Part shown: one piece after another, positions 8,663 to 17,596 of the stretch
Layout of the letters: each line of letters begins with the position of its first letter
How positions within the stretch are numbered: position 1 is the stretch's first letter
The notes under the pieces: model-generated
What the model was told of the DNA's origin: nothing
Databases searched by the model: none
The model's input: only the letters and a program-made list of their open reading frames with translations
Position numbers and translations under genes: made by a program
NCBI GenBank assembly: GCA_945831575.1
Contig: CAMACX010000001.1
Location: 62,001 to 126,000, forward strand
Direction: 5' to 3'
Source: an uncultured Mediterranea sp.
GTDB lineage: Bacteria; Bacteroidota; Bacteroidia; Bacteroidales; Bacteroidaceae
Length of the DNA: 64,000 bases

Positions 8663-8700
8663 AAAAAAAAGACAAAACCGAATAAGTTTTGCCTTTTTTT
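8663..8700 (-). terminator. Terminator of cassette B
   Basis: Minus-strand hairpin CAAAAC/GTTTTG with flanking A/T runs, followed by eight T residues. It begins about 36 bp after the stop codon of the last LRR gene and separates cassette B from the phosphatase gene. Confidence 0.65.
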
Positions 8701-8735
8701 AGGGATATTATTGTGCTTTGAAAGCTCAAATCCGC

Positions 8736-10718
8736 CTACATATCATCAATCTGCGGCTTACGCTTCTCCGTCACGCCACGGGTAGTAGCCGACTTCTTGA
8801 CCGTAGATACCGAGATAGGCAACACCGGTGCCCCCGCACTGGCAGCCTTCGGCCTGGCGTAGGCAGAGAAGGCAGAGAGATAATCATATTTTTCCCTCAA
8901 AAAGAAGCCACGTTGATAGGCATCATTGATTGTTCCATCCTTCAGAACATAATAGTCGTATTCACCATACTGTTCAAAATCATAGCGCGGTACAAGGTAA
9001 TAATCAGGACCTTCGTCTTCAGACAGCGTCTCGGATGTCTGCTGAACGGTCACATTCTCACCTTCAAATACCACTTCACCGAGAATATTGTATGCAGCGG
9101 GATATAAGTCAGGATTATAGGGGAAAGCAATGAGATAGGGTTTATTGGGTTTAATTTCCGTTTCATCCACCCAGCCATCCGCTGTAAGACTCCGCAACCA
9201 GAACGGCTTTGCCTCTTCTACATCACTACCGAATGGAGCCAATACACCGTTGTTCACACTCTTAACACCTGTCGGAGTAAAAGGAAGGGTTAGTGCTCTC
9301 CAACCACGCGAAAGACCGGGTATGGTATAACTATCTGAACTTAACCAGCTTCCCAGATCAAAGCTGTAAGAAATCTGCTTAGCTGTAAATGCTCTCGCTG
9401 CGTAAAAAGAAGAGTTGCCCTCTAACTTAACCTTGTCACATACCCCATCTATCACCACGTTGGGCCAGTTGGGACCATAAGCCGGAACGACACCGTTGTG
9501 CGTGCTGAGATATAACAAACAGTTCGAAGGTGGCCACGCATCATCTACATCTTGAGAAGAGTCCCATTCAACAGATATTAAAGAATTACAAGTGCTAAAA
9601 GGTCTTTCGCCTATCTTTGTCACACTAGACGGAATATTAGCTCGCTTTAAATTATCGCAACCCGCAAAAGCTTCATTTCCAATCTCAGTAAGAGATGGAG
9701 GTAGGATAATTTCTTCTAAGGCGCAACAACAGAACGCATAATCTCCAATCTTTACAAGACCATCAGGTAATGAAATTTGTTGAAGAGAGCCACAATACTG
9801 AAACGCACTTGAAGTTATCTCTCTCAACGTAGAGGGCAAAGATACTGATTCCAAAGTATTGTTTCCCCTAAGACCAGCATAGACAGTAACTCCTTCAGGA
9901 ACGGCAAGTGACTTGATTGCAGTACCTGAGAAGACCTCCATCTGCACCGTAGTCAACGAGGTAGGATAGTTGACATTCTCTAACGCTGTACAGTTCATAA
10001 ATGCCCAGGAATATATTTCCTGAAGAGTATTTGGGAAATGAACTTTCTTCAAATTCTCACATTCTCTGAAAGCCTCATAGTAGATTATCTCCAATCCCTC
10101 AGGCAAAGAAAGTTCCTCCAACTTCTTGCAACTGATAAAACCAGCGTTGCCTATTTCCTTCAGATTGTCTGAGAATTGAATGGACTGGAGGCCAGAAGCC
10201 TCAAAAGCCCTTGTTCCAATGCTTGCAACTTCAGGTAACTTAACAACCGATAATTGGCTCATTCCAGCAAAGGCGTAATCAAAAACCTGATTGTCTATTT
10301 GTACACTATAGGACACTGAATTAAGACCTCCAGACATATTATAATAGCTGAAGCTTACATTGTCTAATTCACCACCATCTGCTTTTTTGAATTGGGCATT
10401 GGCCATGTCAAGAGTCGATAAAGCAGACAGTTGTTGCATGGCATTCACATCCTTGCCATAAAATGAGCCCTTGATGACCAGTTCCTGTACAGTAGTCCAA
10501 GCATCGTCTCCTAAAGCGGCTCGTAATGCTTCCTCCAGACGATATGTCTCGGTCAACGTAACGGTGGCCTTAATGGTAGTCTCACTGCCTTGTGCCCCAT
10601 CCATAACAAACAGGGCATCCTCTTCGGCGTCTTGCATACCATCCTGGCAAGCACCTAACAGGCCTGCTACACCAAGGAACAATATTCCTGATAATAAGCT
10701 TATATTGAAATGTTTCAT
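8736..10718 (-). CDS. Surface lipoprotein with BspA-type leucine-rich repeats (cassette B, second LRR gene)
   Basis: 660 aa. The signal peptide ends in GLLGAC (lipidated Cys24) and is followed by QDGMQDAEED, acidic as in surface-exported lipoproteins. The N-terminal module (TVTLTETYRLEEAL and ELVIKGSFYG) is shared with the 500-aa neighbour. About 12 LRR_5/BspA repeats follow (about residues 150-400; for example SLPSTLREITSSAFQYC). A C-terminal domain with LTLPFTPTGV, LAPFGSDVEEAKPFWLRSL and NKPYLIAFP comes next, and the chain ends in DDM. The Arg-rich segment before the tail (ATTRGVTEKRKPQ) matches the other two LRR proteins in character. It follows the upstream LRR gene by 21 bp and ends the operon. 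Confidence 0.85.
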   Translation of the reverse strand: MKHFNISLLSGILFLGVAGLLGACQDGMQDAEEDALFVMDGAQGSETTIKATVTLTETYRLEEALRAALGDDAWTTVQELVIKGSFYGKDVNAMQQLSALSTLDMANAQFKKADGGELDNVSFSYYNMSGGLNSVSYSVQIDNQVFDYAFAGMSQLSVVKLPEVASIGTRAFEASGLQSIQFSDNLKEIGNAGFISCKKLEELSLPEGLEIIYYEAFRECENLKKVHFPNTLQEIYSWAFMNCTALENVNYPTSLTTVQMEVFSGTAIKSLAVPEGVTVYAGLRGNNTLESVSLPSTLREITSSAFQYCGSLQQISLPDGLVKIGDYAFCCCALEEIILPPSLTEIGNEAFAGCDNLKRANIPSSVTKIGERPFSTCNSLISVEWDSSQDVDDAWPPSNCLLYLSTHNGVVPAYGPNWPNVVIDGVCDKVKLEGNSSFYAARAFTAKQISYSFDLGSWLSSDSYTIPGLSRGWRALTLPFTPTGVKSVNNGVLAPFGSDVEEAKPFWLRSLTADGWVDETEIKPNKPYLIAFPYNPDLYPAAYNILGEVVFEGENVTVQQTSETLSEDEGPDYYLVPRYDFEQYGEYDYYVLKDGTINDAYQRGFFLREKYDYLSAFSAYARPKAASAGAPVLPISVSTVKKSATTRGVTEKRKPQIDDM

Positions 10719-10739
10719 ATCATACTATTTTTATAGTGA

Positions 10740-12242
10740 TTACATATCGTCAGGCAGCGGAGCTCGCTTGACACCATTCGTCTTAACCGTTCGTGTAGAG
10801 GTAGATGAACCAATCGCAAAGGCAGATGCCACTTCGGTAAGGCTAGAGCCGCTCTTAGGTTTCGCATAGGCCTCAAAGGGATAGATATCCGCAGACATAT
10901 TTGCAAACACACTACCATAAGGGACATTGCGAATATCGTAGTTGTAATTCAAGGCAAATACATCCCTGGAATGAGCTACATAATCGTAGTTCGGTTGCAG
11001 ATCAAAATCAGGTCCTTCCGCCGCGGGCAACGGTACTGGCGTGACACCAATTGTTGCGTTTTCAGCTGTAAAGGTAATCAATCCCTCGATATTGTACTCA
11101 TCCGGATAATTGGAATTATTCGGAAGCGCCATGATATAGGGCTTGTTCGCTTTGATGGAAGTGGCATTGACAAATCCTTCAGCTGTAAGTTCACGAAGCC
11201 AGAAAGGTTTTGCCCCCTCTACATTACTGCCAAATGGGGCAAGCAGTCCTCGCTGATCAGAAAAGATACTATCTACATCAAACGGAATGACTATGGTACG
11301 CCAACCAGAAGAAGCACCATCAATTGAAGTTTCTCTTCGATGAAAATACATCGAGAGCTTTGCCTTCTTTGCCTTATACTCAAATGAATTGTAATATGGG
11401 ACATTGTTAACCTCCCATGAGTATTCTGAATGGATTAATTTAAGTTCGTCCATTTGGCCATCACGGACTATGTGTTGCCAATTACTACCATTTGTAATCG
11501 ATGCATTTACACCATCACCAACCAAATAAAGGACGCAATTGTTATTGGGTCTTCCAAAGTTAATGCTTGCTGACGTTTCCCAAATCAAGGCGGCCAGCCT
11601 TACACAATCACAAACAAAAGATCCATAGCTATCAAAAGAACTGACCGTAGAGGGAATCCTTAGAACCTTCAACTGCCCACAAGAATAAAAAGGATCTCCT
11701 TGTATAGTTGTTACCGTAGAGGGAATCTGAATCTCTTGGATGGAGGTACCCTTTAAGGACTCACCATTCATCTGAGTAAGTGTATTGGGGAGAATAATCT
11801 GCGTTATTGTCTCCATTCCGTAAAAGAAATAATAACCTAGACAATTATCAGACAAAGTTCCACTGCGAGTATCACCATAGATGTTTATAGCAAAACAATA
11901 ATCATTCTGACTCGCACCAGAGAAAACAGTATTGCTCAAATCCACACTTTCGAGCTGATTGAGTTTATGTAAGGTCTCCACATCCACTCCATAGAATGTA
12001 CCCGAGATAGTCAAGTCCTGCACCAAATATTTCTTATCGGCGCCCAAAACTGCTTCTAACTGAGCATCCAGACGATTGGTCTCCGTGAGTGTAACCGAAG
12101 CCGTAATACGGCTTTCGGATTCACCCTCAGTCCCTGTGGAGGAGCCAATGGATGGATAATCCATCTCATTAGCCACCTCCGTACACGCTGTGAAGAGACA
12201 TATCACCCACAGCGTTGCTAGATAAAAGAAATAACGCTTCAT
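10740..12242 (-). CDS. LRR-family surface lipoprotein with few repeats (cassette B, first LRR gene)
   Basis: 500 aa from ATG at 12242 (MKRYFFYLAT); an upstream TTG at 12248 would add only two residues. The signal peptide ends in LFTAC (Cys20), followed by TEVANEMD. The N-terminal module (SVTLTETNRLDAQLEAVLG, DLTISGTFYG) and C-terminal domain (LLAPFGSNVEGAKPFWLREL, ANKPYIMALP) match the 660-aa paralogue, but only about three LRR units remain (about residues 125-200). It therefore looks like the same protein with most repeats lost or never gained. It ends in DDM. The start codon is 2 bp after the upstream gene's stop, so translational coupling is likely. Confidence 0.82.
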   Translation of the reverse strand: MKRYFFYLATLWVICLFTACTEVANEMDYPSIGSSTGTEGESESRITASVTLTETNRLDAQLEAVLGADKKYLVQDLTISGTFYGVDVETLHKLNQLESVDLSNTVFSGASQNDYCFAINIYGDTRSGTLSDNCLGYYFFYGMETITQIILPNTLTQMNGESLKGTSIQEIQIPSTVTTIQGDPFYSCGQLKVLRIPSTVSSFDSYGSFVCDCVRLAALIWETSASINFGRPNNNCVLYLVGDGVNASITNGSNWQHIVRDGQMDELKLIHSEYSWEVNNVPYYNSFEYKAKKAKLSMYFHRRETSIDGASSGWRTIVIPFDVDSIFSDQRGLLAPFGSNVEGAKPFWLRELTAEGFVNATSIKANKPYIMALPNNSNYPDEYNIEGLITFTAENATIGVTPVPLPAAEGPDFDLQPNYDYVAHSRDVFALNYNYDIRNVPYGSVFANMSADIYPFEAYAKPKSGSSLTEVASAFAIGSSTSTRTVKTNGVKRAPLPDDM

Positions 12243-12244
12243 AA

Positions 12245-15200
12245 TCAATTCATGTTAGGTGAGTCGTTATCATCTTGGCTCGGCAAACGTGCCGTAGTAA
12301 ATTCCCATATACCGTCTTGATATTGTGTCTTTCCATTCACCACATAATAGACGGAGATAAAATACTGCGTTGCGGACACAAGCCCAGTAATCGTTCCACT
12401 AAATACATTAAAGCTAAGATTATCACACTTCAGCTTTGACCAGGTACTCTTATCCGATTCGCGGTCTGTTGACCAGATAAATCCATATTCCACACCAGTC
12501 AGGTCATATGTTTCGTAGAATTCAGCACGAGCTATACAGCTTGTCTCTGTGATGTCTGAAGTGTAGAGGTTAAGTCCATACTGATTGGTATTGCACCAGA
12601 AAGTTGAATTGTGGTAATAGACGATTTCTTTATCCCCTATAGTTAAAACGACATAAGGACGTGAGCGATATGTAGATGACATCAAAAGCTTATCCAAAGT
12701 CAATTGATAATCACCGCCTTCAGTTGCATCCATTTCCACCTTCAAGTCGCTGATGGTCGGTTCACGATATTCATCGGTATGATGATATGCACAGAACCCA
12801 CACTTCTTCAAGGTTATACCATCTTTGGATTCAATATTTAGTGTGACATTCATCTGTAAAGAATGAACTGAGGTGTTAAATATGACATCCTCGAATGTGA
12901 CAAAATCAATCTCAGCCGTCTTAAACTGATTCGTACCAGAATAAATCATCACCGTAGATTCTCCTTTCTGGCACTTGACATATGACCTGACATTATAATA
13001 GGTATTATAAGTCAAATCGGACAACGTTGCTTCGAAAGTATCAGAAGCCTTGACAATCTGATCTGCATTATCAATTCGTACCTCGTAGATTTCCTTACTC
13101 AATACAAAGCCTTTTTCTATTACCGGCATATTACCACCGTCAATACGGCCCTCCAAACTTGCAGAGAGATAAGAGATGTTATCCACACCAACGTTCAGTG
13201 AAGGCGAATAATAGTCTGTTGTTGAGGTGTAAGCCTCACCAGAATAGCATACAGTTACCTCATTATCGACCATCATCTTAGCATAGGCACGAATGCGATA
13301 GGAGGTTTGAATCTCCAGATTGGGGATTGTATAGGAGAACTCCTTCTCTGTACCATCAGTGACTGCTTGACTACCCGTACACGTTTCCAACGTAACTGAT
13401 TCGCCCAATCCGGTATCTTTCAGCCAGCAGAAGCCCCTCTCTTGAAGGGTACCATCTCCTAGCGAAGCAATACCACAGGTTACAGGAATCGAATTGACGG
13501 TCCTTTCCTCATCTTTAACCTGCAAGTTATTAAACTCAGGCCACTGAATAGACTTGGTCCAGAAGAAAGTATTCCACGAGTAAGATATGTCTTCTAACTG
13601 CCCTAACGTGGACTTTACATAAGCCCGAACTGCATACTCTGTGCTGGACTTCAGACCCTTAGCAACCGAAGTAAAGGACTCATCAGAAGGCACTACCAGT
13701 TCACAGTTCTCCAATGTAGGAGAGTAGGTAACACTGCTAGGGCTCAACACAAAACCACGCTCTGTAATCGTACCATTGCCCACAGATGAAATCTTTCCTG
13801 TAATCTCCGCACTGTTTCTGGTAATCTTCTCTGAATTAACCTCAACCGATTCAAGAGAGGGCTTTGTAAAGCCACTCGTAGAACAGTTCAGGGCATCTGC
13901 ATAACCAATCACCTGTTGGTCGCCTGCTTTGTAGATGGCATAGCCGCGAACAAAATAAGATGAGCCAACCTCCAGATTCTCAATTAATGCGGTAAACTGC
14001 TTTGAATCAGAGACCACCACAAGCTTATTATCGCCTGCTGCATCAAGCGTAATATCAGCCGTCGATTTGCTCCAGATGACACCACGCTCTGCACAGGCAT
14101 AGCTATCGTAATTCTTGATGTTGACCTTCACCTGAATGGTGGTAGCTGTCGTCTCCACATCGTAGTAGCTGTACCCTTCGTCGTTGGTGGCCATCACAAA
14201 CTCCACTTGCGGTTTTGCCAATCCCTTAGTCTCTATCTCACGCACTTCGCCATAAGCTATGCGCTCTTGGCCATCTACGTAGTTGGTGGCGTAGGCACAG
14301 ATGTAATAGGTGGTGGATTGGTCGAGGCTGGTGATGTTGGCGGCGAAGGTGAAGGGGAGCATGTCGTACTCGGGCTTGACGGCCAAGGAGCCATCGCAGA
14401 ACTCCATCGTGGGACTCTTGACCGTGGCACTCCATACGAAACCGCATCCCGAAATCTCACCGTCTGATCCCTTGGCGGACTCTACCTTGCCCGCTACCTT
14501 TACGGAGTTGATACCGATGTTGTCATCAACCACCTCAATGGTCGTCACGTCGGCCGACAGCAGGGCGGCGGTCTTCTGACTGATGATGTCGCCATATCCC
14601 TCGATGGAGCCTGTGGAGGCCTCTTTGTCGGCTGCGTTCTTGGCGTAGGGACGGAAGTCGTACTGGGTATCGGCATCGAGTCCGGTGATCTGCACCGTGT
14701 AGTGGTCGTCGGCGGTCAACTCGTCGGCAGCCACGGGGATGAAGGTCTTGGAGTCGCTCTTCTTGTAACCCAAGCCGACCTCTATCAGCACCTCGTTACC
14801 ATAGTCCTCGATGTCAAAGCTGATGCGCACCACGCGTTCACCGATACTGTCTGTCACGATATTGGCAATCTGGGGCGATGACATATTGGCGGTACGAAAC
14901 TGTACGCTCTTACTATAGACGGTCGTGGCTCCAGTCGATGCGTAGAGCCGGTAATAGTAGGTCTCATTGGGGGTCAGGTCCTTCACCTGCTTCGTGACAT
15001 TGCCTCCCTGCGGCAGGCCCTCGTCCTGCATGGGGACGTCGGTCGTTCTATCGGCGGGGAAGTTTTCTGACTCGGAGTACTGGAAACCGTAGGTCTTGAC
15101 CTGATTGGTAGCACCTGTAATCGAGCCATTCAGCACCACAGAGGTACGGAGCACGTTGGCAGCCTCTTGTACCGACAGACTGGGTGCCGCATTGTCGGGC

Positions 15201-15295
15201 AGATCCTCATCCGTACAAGAAGCGAGGGATGGCAAGAGACATGCCATGGCCACAAAGAGTATGTGGCTGTATCTGGAGTATTTCAAGATAGACAT
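12245..15295 (-). CDS. Lipoprotein of nine tandem fibronectin-like modules (cassette B)
   Basis: 1016 aa. The signal peptide ends in SLASC (Cys near residue 28), followed by TDEDLPDN. About nine modules of about 100 aa each have a GF.WS-like motif (YGFQYS, CGFVWS, RGFCWL, KGFVLS, YGFIWS) and a YYVRAYA-like strand. They match the 894-aa protein of cassette A plus one module. By eye the 5' third (about 14,250-15,295) is GC-rich like the core genome, whereas the rest is AT-richer, suggesting a mosaic gene. It lies 21 bp after the barrel gene and 2 bp before the next lipoprotein. A surface stalk or ligand-binding role is inferred only from the architecture. Confidence 0.85.
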   Translation of the reverse strand: MSILKYSRYSHILFVAMACLLPSLASCTDEDLPDNAAPSLSVQEAANVLRTSVVLNGSITGATNQVKTYGFQYSESENFPADRTTDVPMQDEGLPQGGNVTKQVKDLTPNETYYYRLYASTGATTVYSKSVQFRTANMSSPQIANIVTDSIGERVVRISFDIEDYGNEVLIEVGLGYKKSDSKTFIPVAADELTADDHYTVQITGLDADTQYDFRPYAKNAADKEASTGSIEGYGDIISQKTAALLSADVTTIEVVDDNIGINSVKVAGKVESAKGSDGEISGCGFVWSATVKSPTMEFCDGSLAVKPEYDMLPFTFAANITSLDQSTTYYICAYATNYVDGQERIAYGEVREIETKGLAKPQVEFVMATNDEGYSYYDVETTATTIQVKVNIKNYDSYACAERGVIWSKSTADITLDAAGDNKLVVVSDSKQFTALIENLEVGSSYFVRGYAIYKAGDQQVIGYADALNCSTSGFTKPSLESVEVNSEKITRNSAEITGKISSVGNGTITERGFVLSPSSVTYSPTLENCELVVPSDESFTSVAKGLKSSTEYAVRAYVKSTLGQLEDISYSWNTFFWTKSIQWPEFNNLQVKDEERTVNSIPVTCGIASLGDGTLQERGFCWLKDTGLGESVTLETCTGSQAVTDGTEKEFSYTIPNLEIQTSYRIRAYAKMMVDNEVTVCYSGEAYTSTTDYYSPSLNVGVDNISYLSASLEGRIDGGNMPVIEKGFVLSKEIYEVRIDNADQIVKASDTFEATLSDLTYNTYYNVRSYVKCQKGESTVMIYSGTNQFKTAEIDFVTFEDVIFNTSVHSLQMNVTLNIESKDGITLKKCGFCAYHHTDEYREPTISDLKVEMDATEGGDYQLTLDKLLMSSTYRSRPYVVLTIGDKEIVYYHNSTFWCNTNQYGLNLYTSDITETSCIARAEFYETYDLTGVEYGFIWSTDRESDKSTWSKLKCDNLSFNVFSGTITGLVSATQYFISVYYVVNGKTQYQDGIWEFTTARLPSQDDNDSPNMN

Positions 15296-15316
15296 AATGT
15301 ATTCGTTTTAGAGAGT

Positions 15317-16171
15317 TTAGAAGAGGAAGCCTATACCAAGTGTGGCCTCGTAATACTTGAAACTATTGGTCTGTACGCCGGCGATAAAGGCCACGCTCTT
15401 GGTGCGCAGGATGCAACCCAAGTCGGCCTCAGCGCCTGTGTAGCTCTGGTCGTTGCATTCCGCCCAGAGTGCATCAGCGGTCTCCCAGGTCATCTTGCGG
15501 TAACCGTATCCACCACCGCCATAGAGATAGAAAGACTTGCCCAGACGCAACATGAGACCTGTGGTCAGGGCCAGACGGTTGCTCTCCTTCTGACCGGTCA
15601 ACCAGAGGGGATTGCCCTCGGCGGTATTGCCCTCCTTATCGCATTCGATATCGGAAGTGACCGACTTGAAGTCATACTTCGCCTTGAAGTACCAACCGGT
15701 CTTCTTCACAACGCCCAGCATGATGCCCGGAGAGAAGTTGGCACCCACACCTGCCACAGGAGCAATCAGGGTGCGCAATTTGTTGACACCCGACTCTTCA
15801 AACTTCAGGACCAGCTTATACACCACCTGCTTGACGACCGCCTCGGGAAATTCGTAGCTCAGGGAGCCGAATTTGTCACTCGTGATGGTGAGGTTACGCG
15901 AGCCGTGTACGACATACACCAAGGCTTCACCCGGATTGTAGATGACATCCCCCACGATGTTGCCCTCAAACTGATAGGCCTTGGCATTGGGGATGGAGAC
16001 ACGGACGATGGCACACGGCTCATCGTTCAAGTCCAAACGCTCCTGTGTACGGGCTGTCAAGTCCCGGTCCAATCTCTCGAATGATTTCACCTTTACCTCT
16101 TGCGCTTGCAGCTGTAGTTGCAGGAAAAACAGCAGCACTGCAGAGAGCAGGTAGATACGTTGTGTTCTCAT
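15317..16171 (-). CDS. Outer-membrane beta-barrel protein with PEGA-like N-terminal domain (cassette B)
   Basis: 284 aa with signal peptide (cleavage near LQAQ). The mature N-terminus QEVKVKSFERLDRDL, the segment QERLDLNDEPCAIVRVSIP and LTITSDKFGSLSYEFPEAV are closely parallel to the cassette A protein. The C-terminal half is an alternating barrel-like sequence ending in GIGFLF, with a terminal Phe. The conserved Cys in NDEPC and a second Cys in the barrel region are both present in the two copies. First gene of cassette B, behind a good promoter match. Function unknown; conservation of the same neighbours in two copies argues that it works with the lipoproteins. Confidence 0.82.
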   Translation of the reverse strand: MRTQRIYLLSAVLLFFLQLQLQAQEVKVKSFERLDRDLTARTQERLDLNDEPCAIVRVSIPNAKAYQFEGNIVGDVIYNPGEALVYVVHGSRNLTITSDKFGSLSYEFPEAVVKQVVYKLVLKFEESGVNKLRTLIAPVAGVGANFSPGIMLGVVKKTGWYFKAKYDFKSVTSDIECDKEGNTAEGNPLWLTGQKESNRLALTTGLMLRLGKSFYLYGGGGYGYRKMTWETADALWAECNDQSYTGAEADLGCILRTKSVAFIAGVQTNSFKYYEATLGIGFLF

Positions 16172-16232
16172 TACGCTTATGTTTAATAGTTAATATTCTT
16201 CTATATCTAAGAGTAAAATATGTTCCTCGCTG

Positions 16233-16265
16233 CAAAGATACAGTTATTTAACAGAAATCGGCAAA
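16233..16265 (-). promoter_or_regulatory. Promoter of cassette B
   Basis: The minus strand reads TTTG (16265-16262), 21 bp, then TATCTTTG (16240-16233), a full match to the Bacteroidetes consensus, about 62 bp before the barrel gene start. Confidence 0.6.
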
Positions 16266-16292
16266 AATTCTTCAAAATTTCACCCCAAAGCA

Positions 16293-16340
16293 CAAAAAAA
16301 ACCGTGCATCACACCCGAAACGGCGGAATGCACGGCTTTT
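16293..16340 (-). terminator. Terminator of pta-ackA
   Basis: Minus-strand hairpin ATGCACGG (16335-16328) with CCGTGCAT (16309-16302), followed by a run of T residues (16300-16294). It lies just past the ackA stop codon at 16373. Confidence 0.72.
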
Positions 16341-16372
16341 ATCGTGTACTTATCTAGAAGCTAGTCCTTCAA

Positions 16373-17569
16373 TTACTTGCTCAGGATAGCTACGGTATCG
16401 GATGCAATCATCAGCTCTTCATCGGTAGGAATCACGACAACCTGTACCTTGGAGTCGGGAGTGGAGATAACAATCTCCTCGCCGCGTACCTTGTTCTTCT
16501 CGGCATCGAGCTTCACGCCCATGTACTCCAGTCCTTCGCAAGCGGCGGCACGGCAAGAGGCCTGATTCTCACCTACACCACCGGTGAAGACGATGATATC
16601 CACGCCACCCAGGGCAGCGGCATAGGCACCTATATACTTCTTGATGCGGTAGAAGTACATCTTCTCGGCCAGGATAGCCCGCTTGTTGCCTGCGGCAGCA
16701 GCCGACTCCAGGTCGCGCATGTCGCTTGACTCGCCAAATACGCCCAGCACACCGCTCTTCTTGTTGAGCAGGTTGGAGATGCCGGCTGAGTCGAGACCTT
16801 CCTTATCCATGATATACGATACGGCACCGCCGTCGATGTCACCACTGCGGGTACCCATCATGAGGCCCTCAAGCGGAGTGAGACCCATGCTGGTGTCCTG
16901 GCACTTGCCGTCCTTGATGGCCGAGATGGAGCCACCGTTGCCGATGTGGCAGGTGATGATGCGCTTGCCTTCGGGCGATACACCGAGGAACTCACACACA
17001 CGCTGCGATACGTAGCGGTGAGAGGTGCCGTGGAAGCCGTAACGGCGCACGCCATACTTGGTATAGAGCTCGTAGGGTACGGCATACATGTAGGCGTAGT
17101 CGGGCATGGTCTGATGGAAAGCGGTGTCGAACACGCCAATCTGAGGTACATTGGGCAGGATAGCCTCTACGGCTCGTACACCCTTGAGGTTGGCGGGGTT
17201 ATGCAGCGGAGCCAGGTCATTGCAAGCGATGAAGGCATCGAGCACCTCCTTGTTGAGGAGCACCGACTCGCTGAACTTCTCGCCGCCATGCACCATGCGG
17301 TGACCTACGGCATTGATCTCGTCCAGGCTCTTGATGGCACCATATTCAGGACTGGTCAATGTCTGGAGAATGAACTCCACACCAACCGTATGTTCGGGGA
17401 TGTCCTTCTCCAGAATCTTCTTCTCGCCCGAGGGGAGAGTAAACTTCAGGAAGGAATCCTTCAGGCCGATCTTCTCGATGCCACCCTGGGCAATGACCGA
17501 CTTCTGCTCCATGTCGAAGAGCTTGTACTTGATAGACGAGCTACCGCAGTTGAGTACTAAAACTTTCAT
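16373..17569 (-). CDS. ackA: Acetate kinase
   Basis: 398 aa, full length. Converts acetyl phosphate and ADP to acetate and ATP in the cytoplasm, the energy-yielding step of acetate fermentation. Family motifs are present: NCGSSSIKYKLF at residues 7-18, HRMVHGGEKFS, the AckA signature GFHGTSHRYVS, HIGNGGS for phosphate binding, GTRSGDIDGG and FTGGVGENQ. Start at ATG 17569. It follows pta by 27 bp, so the two enzymes of the pathway form an operon. Confidence 0.97.
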   Translation of the reverse strand: MKVLVLNCGSSSIKYKLFDMEQKSVIAQGGIEKIGLKDSFLKFTLPSGEKKILEKDIPEHTVGVEFILQTLTSPEYGAIKSLDEINAVGHRMVHGGEKFSESVLLNKEVLDAFIACNDLAPLHNPANLKGVRAVEAILPNVPQIGVFDTAFHQTMPDYAYMYAVPYELYTKYGVRRYGFHGTSHRYVSQRVCEFLGVSPEGKRIITCHIGNGGSISAIKDGKCQDTSMGLTPLEGLMMGTRSGDIDGGAVSYIMDKEGLDSAGISNLLNKKSGVLGVFGESSDMRDLESAAAAGNKRAILAEKMYFYRIKKYIGAYAAALGGVDIIVFTGGVGENQASCRAAACEGLEYMGVKLDAEKNKVRGEEIVISTPDSKVQVVVIPTDEELMIASDTVAILSK

Positions 17570-17596
17570 AAATAGTGTGTTTTTATGGGGTGATGA

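Noticed and set aside
322..16171. Polysaccharide utilisation locus
   Set aside because: No SusC-like TonB receptor, SusD homologue or glycoside hydrolase is present; the barrels are too small to be SusC.
322..16171. Integrated mobile element carrying the surface cassettes
   Set aside because: AT-richer composition hints at transfer, but no integrase, transposase, attachment repeat or tRNA boundary was seen.
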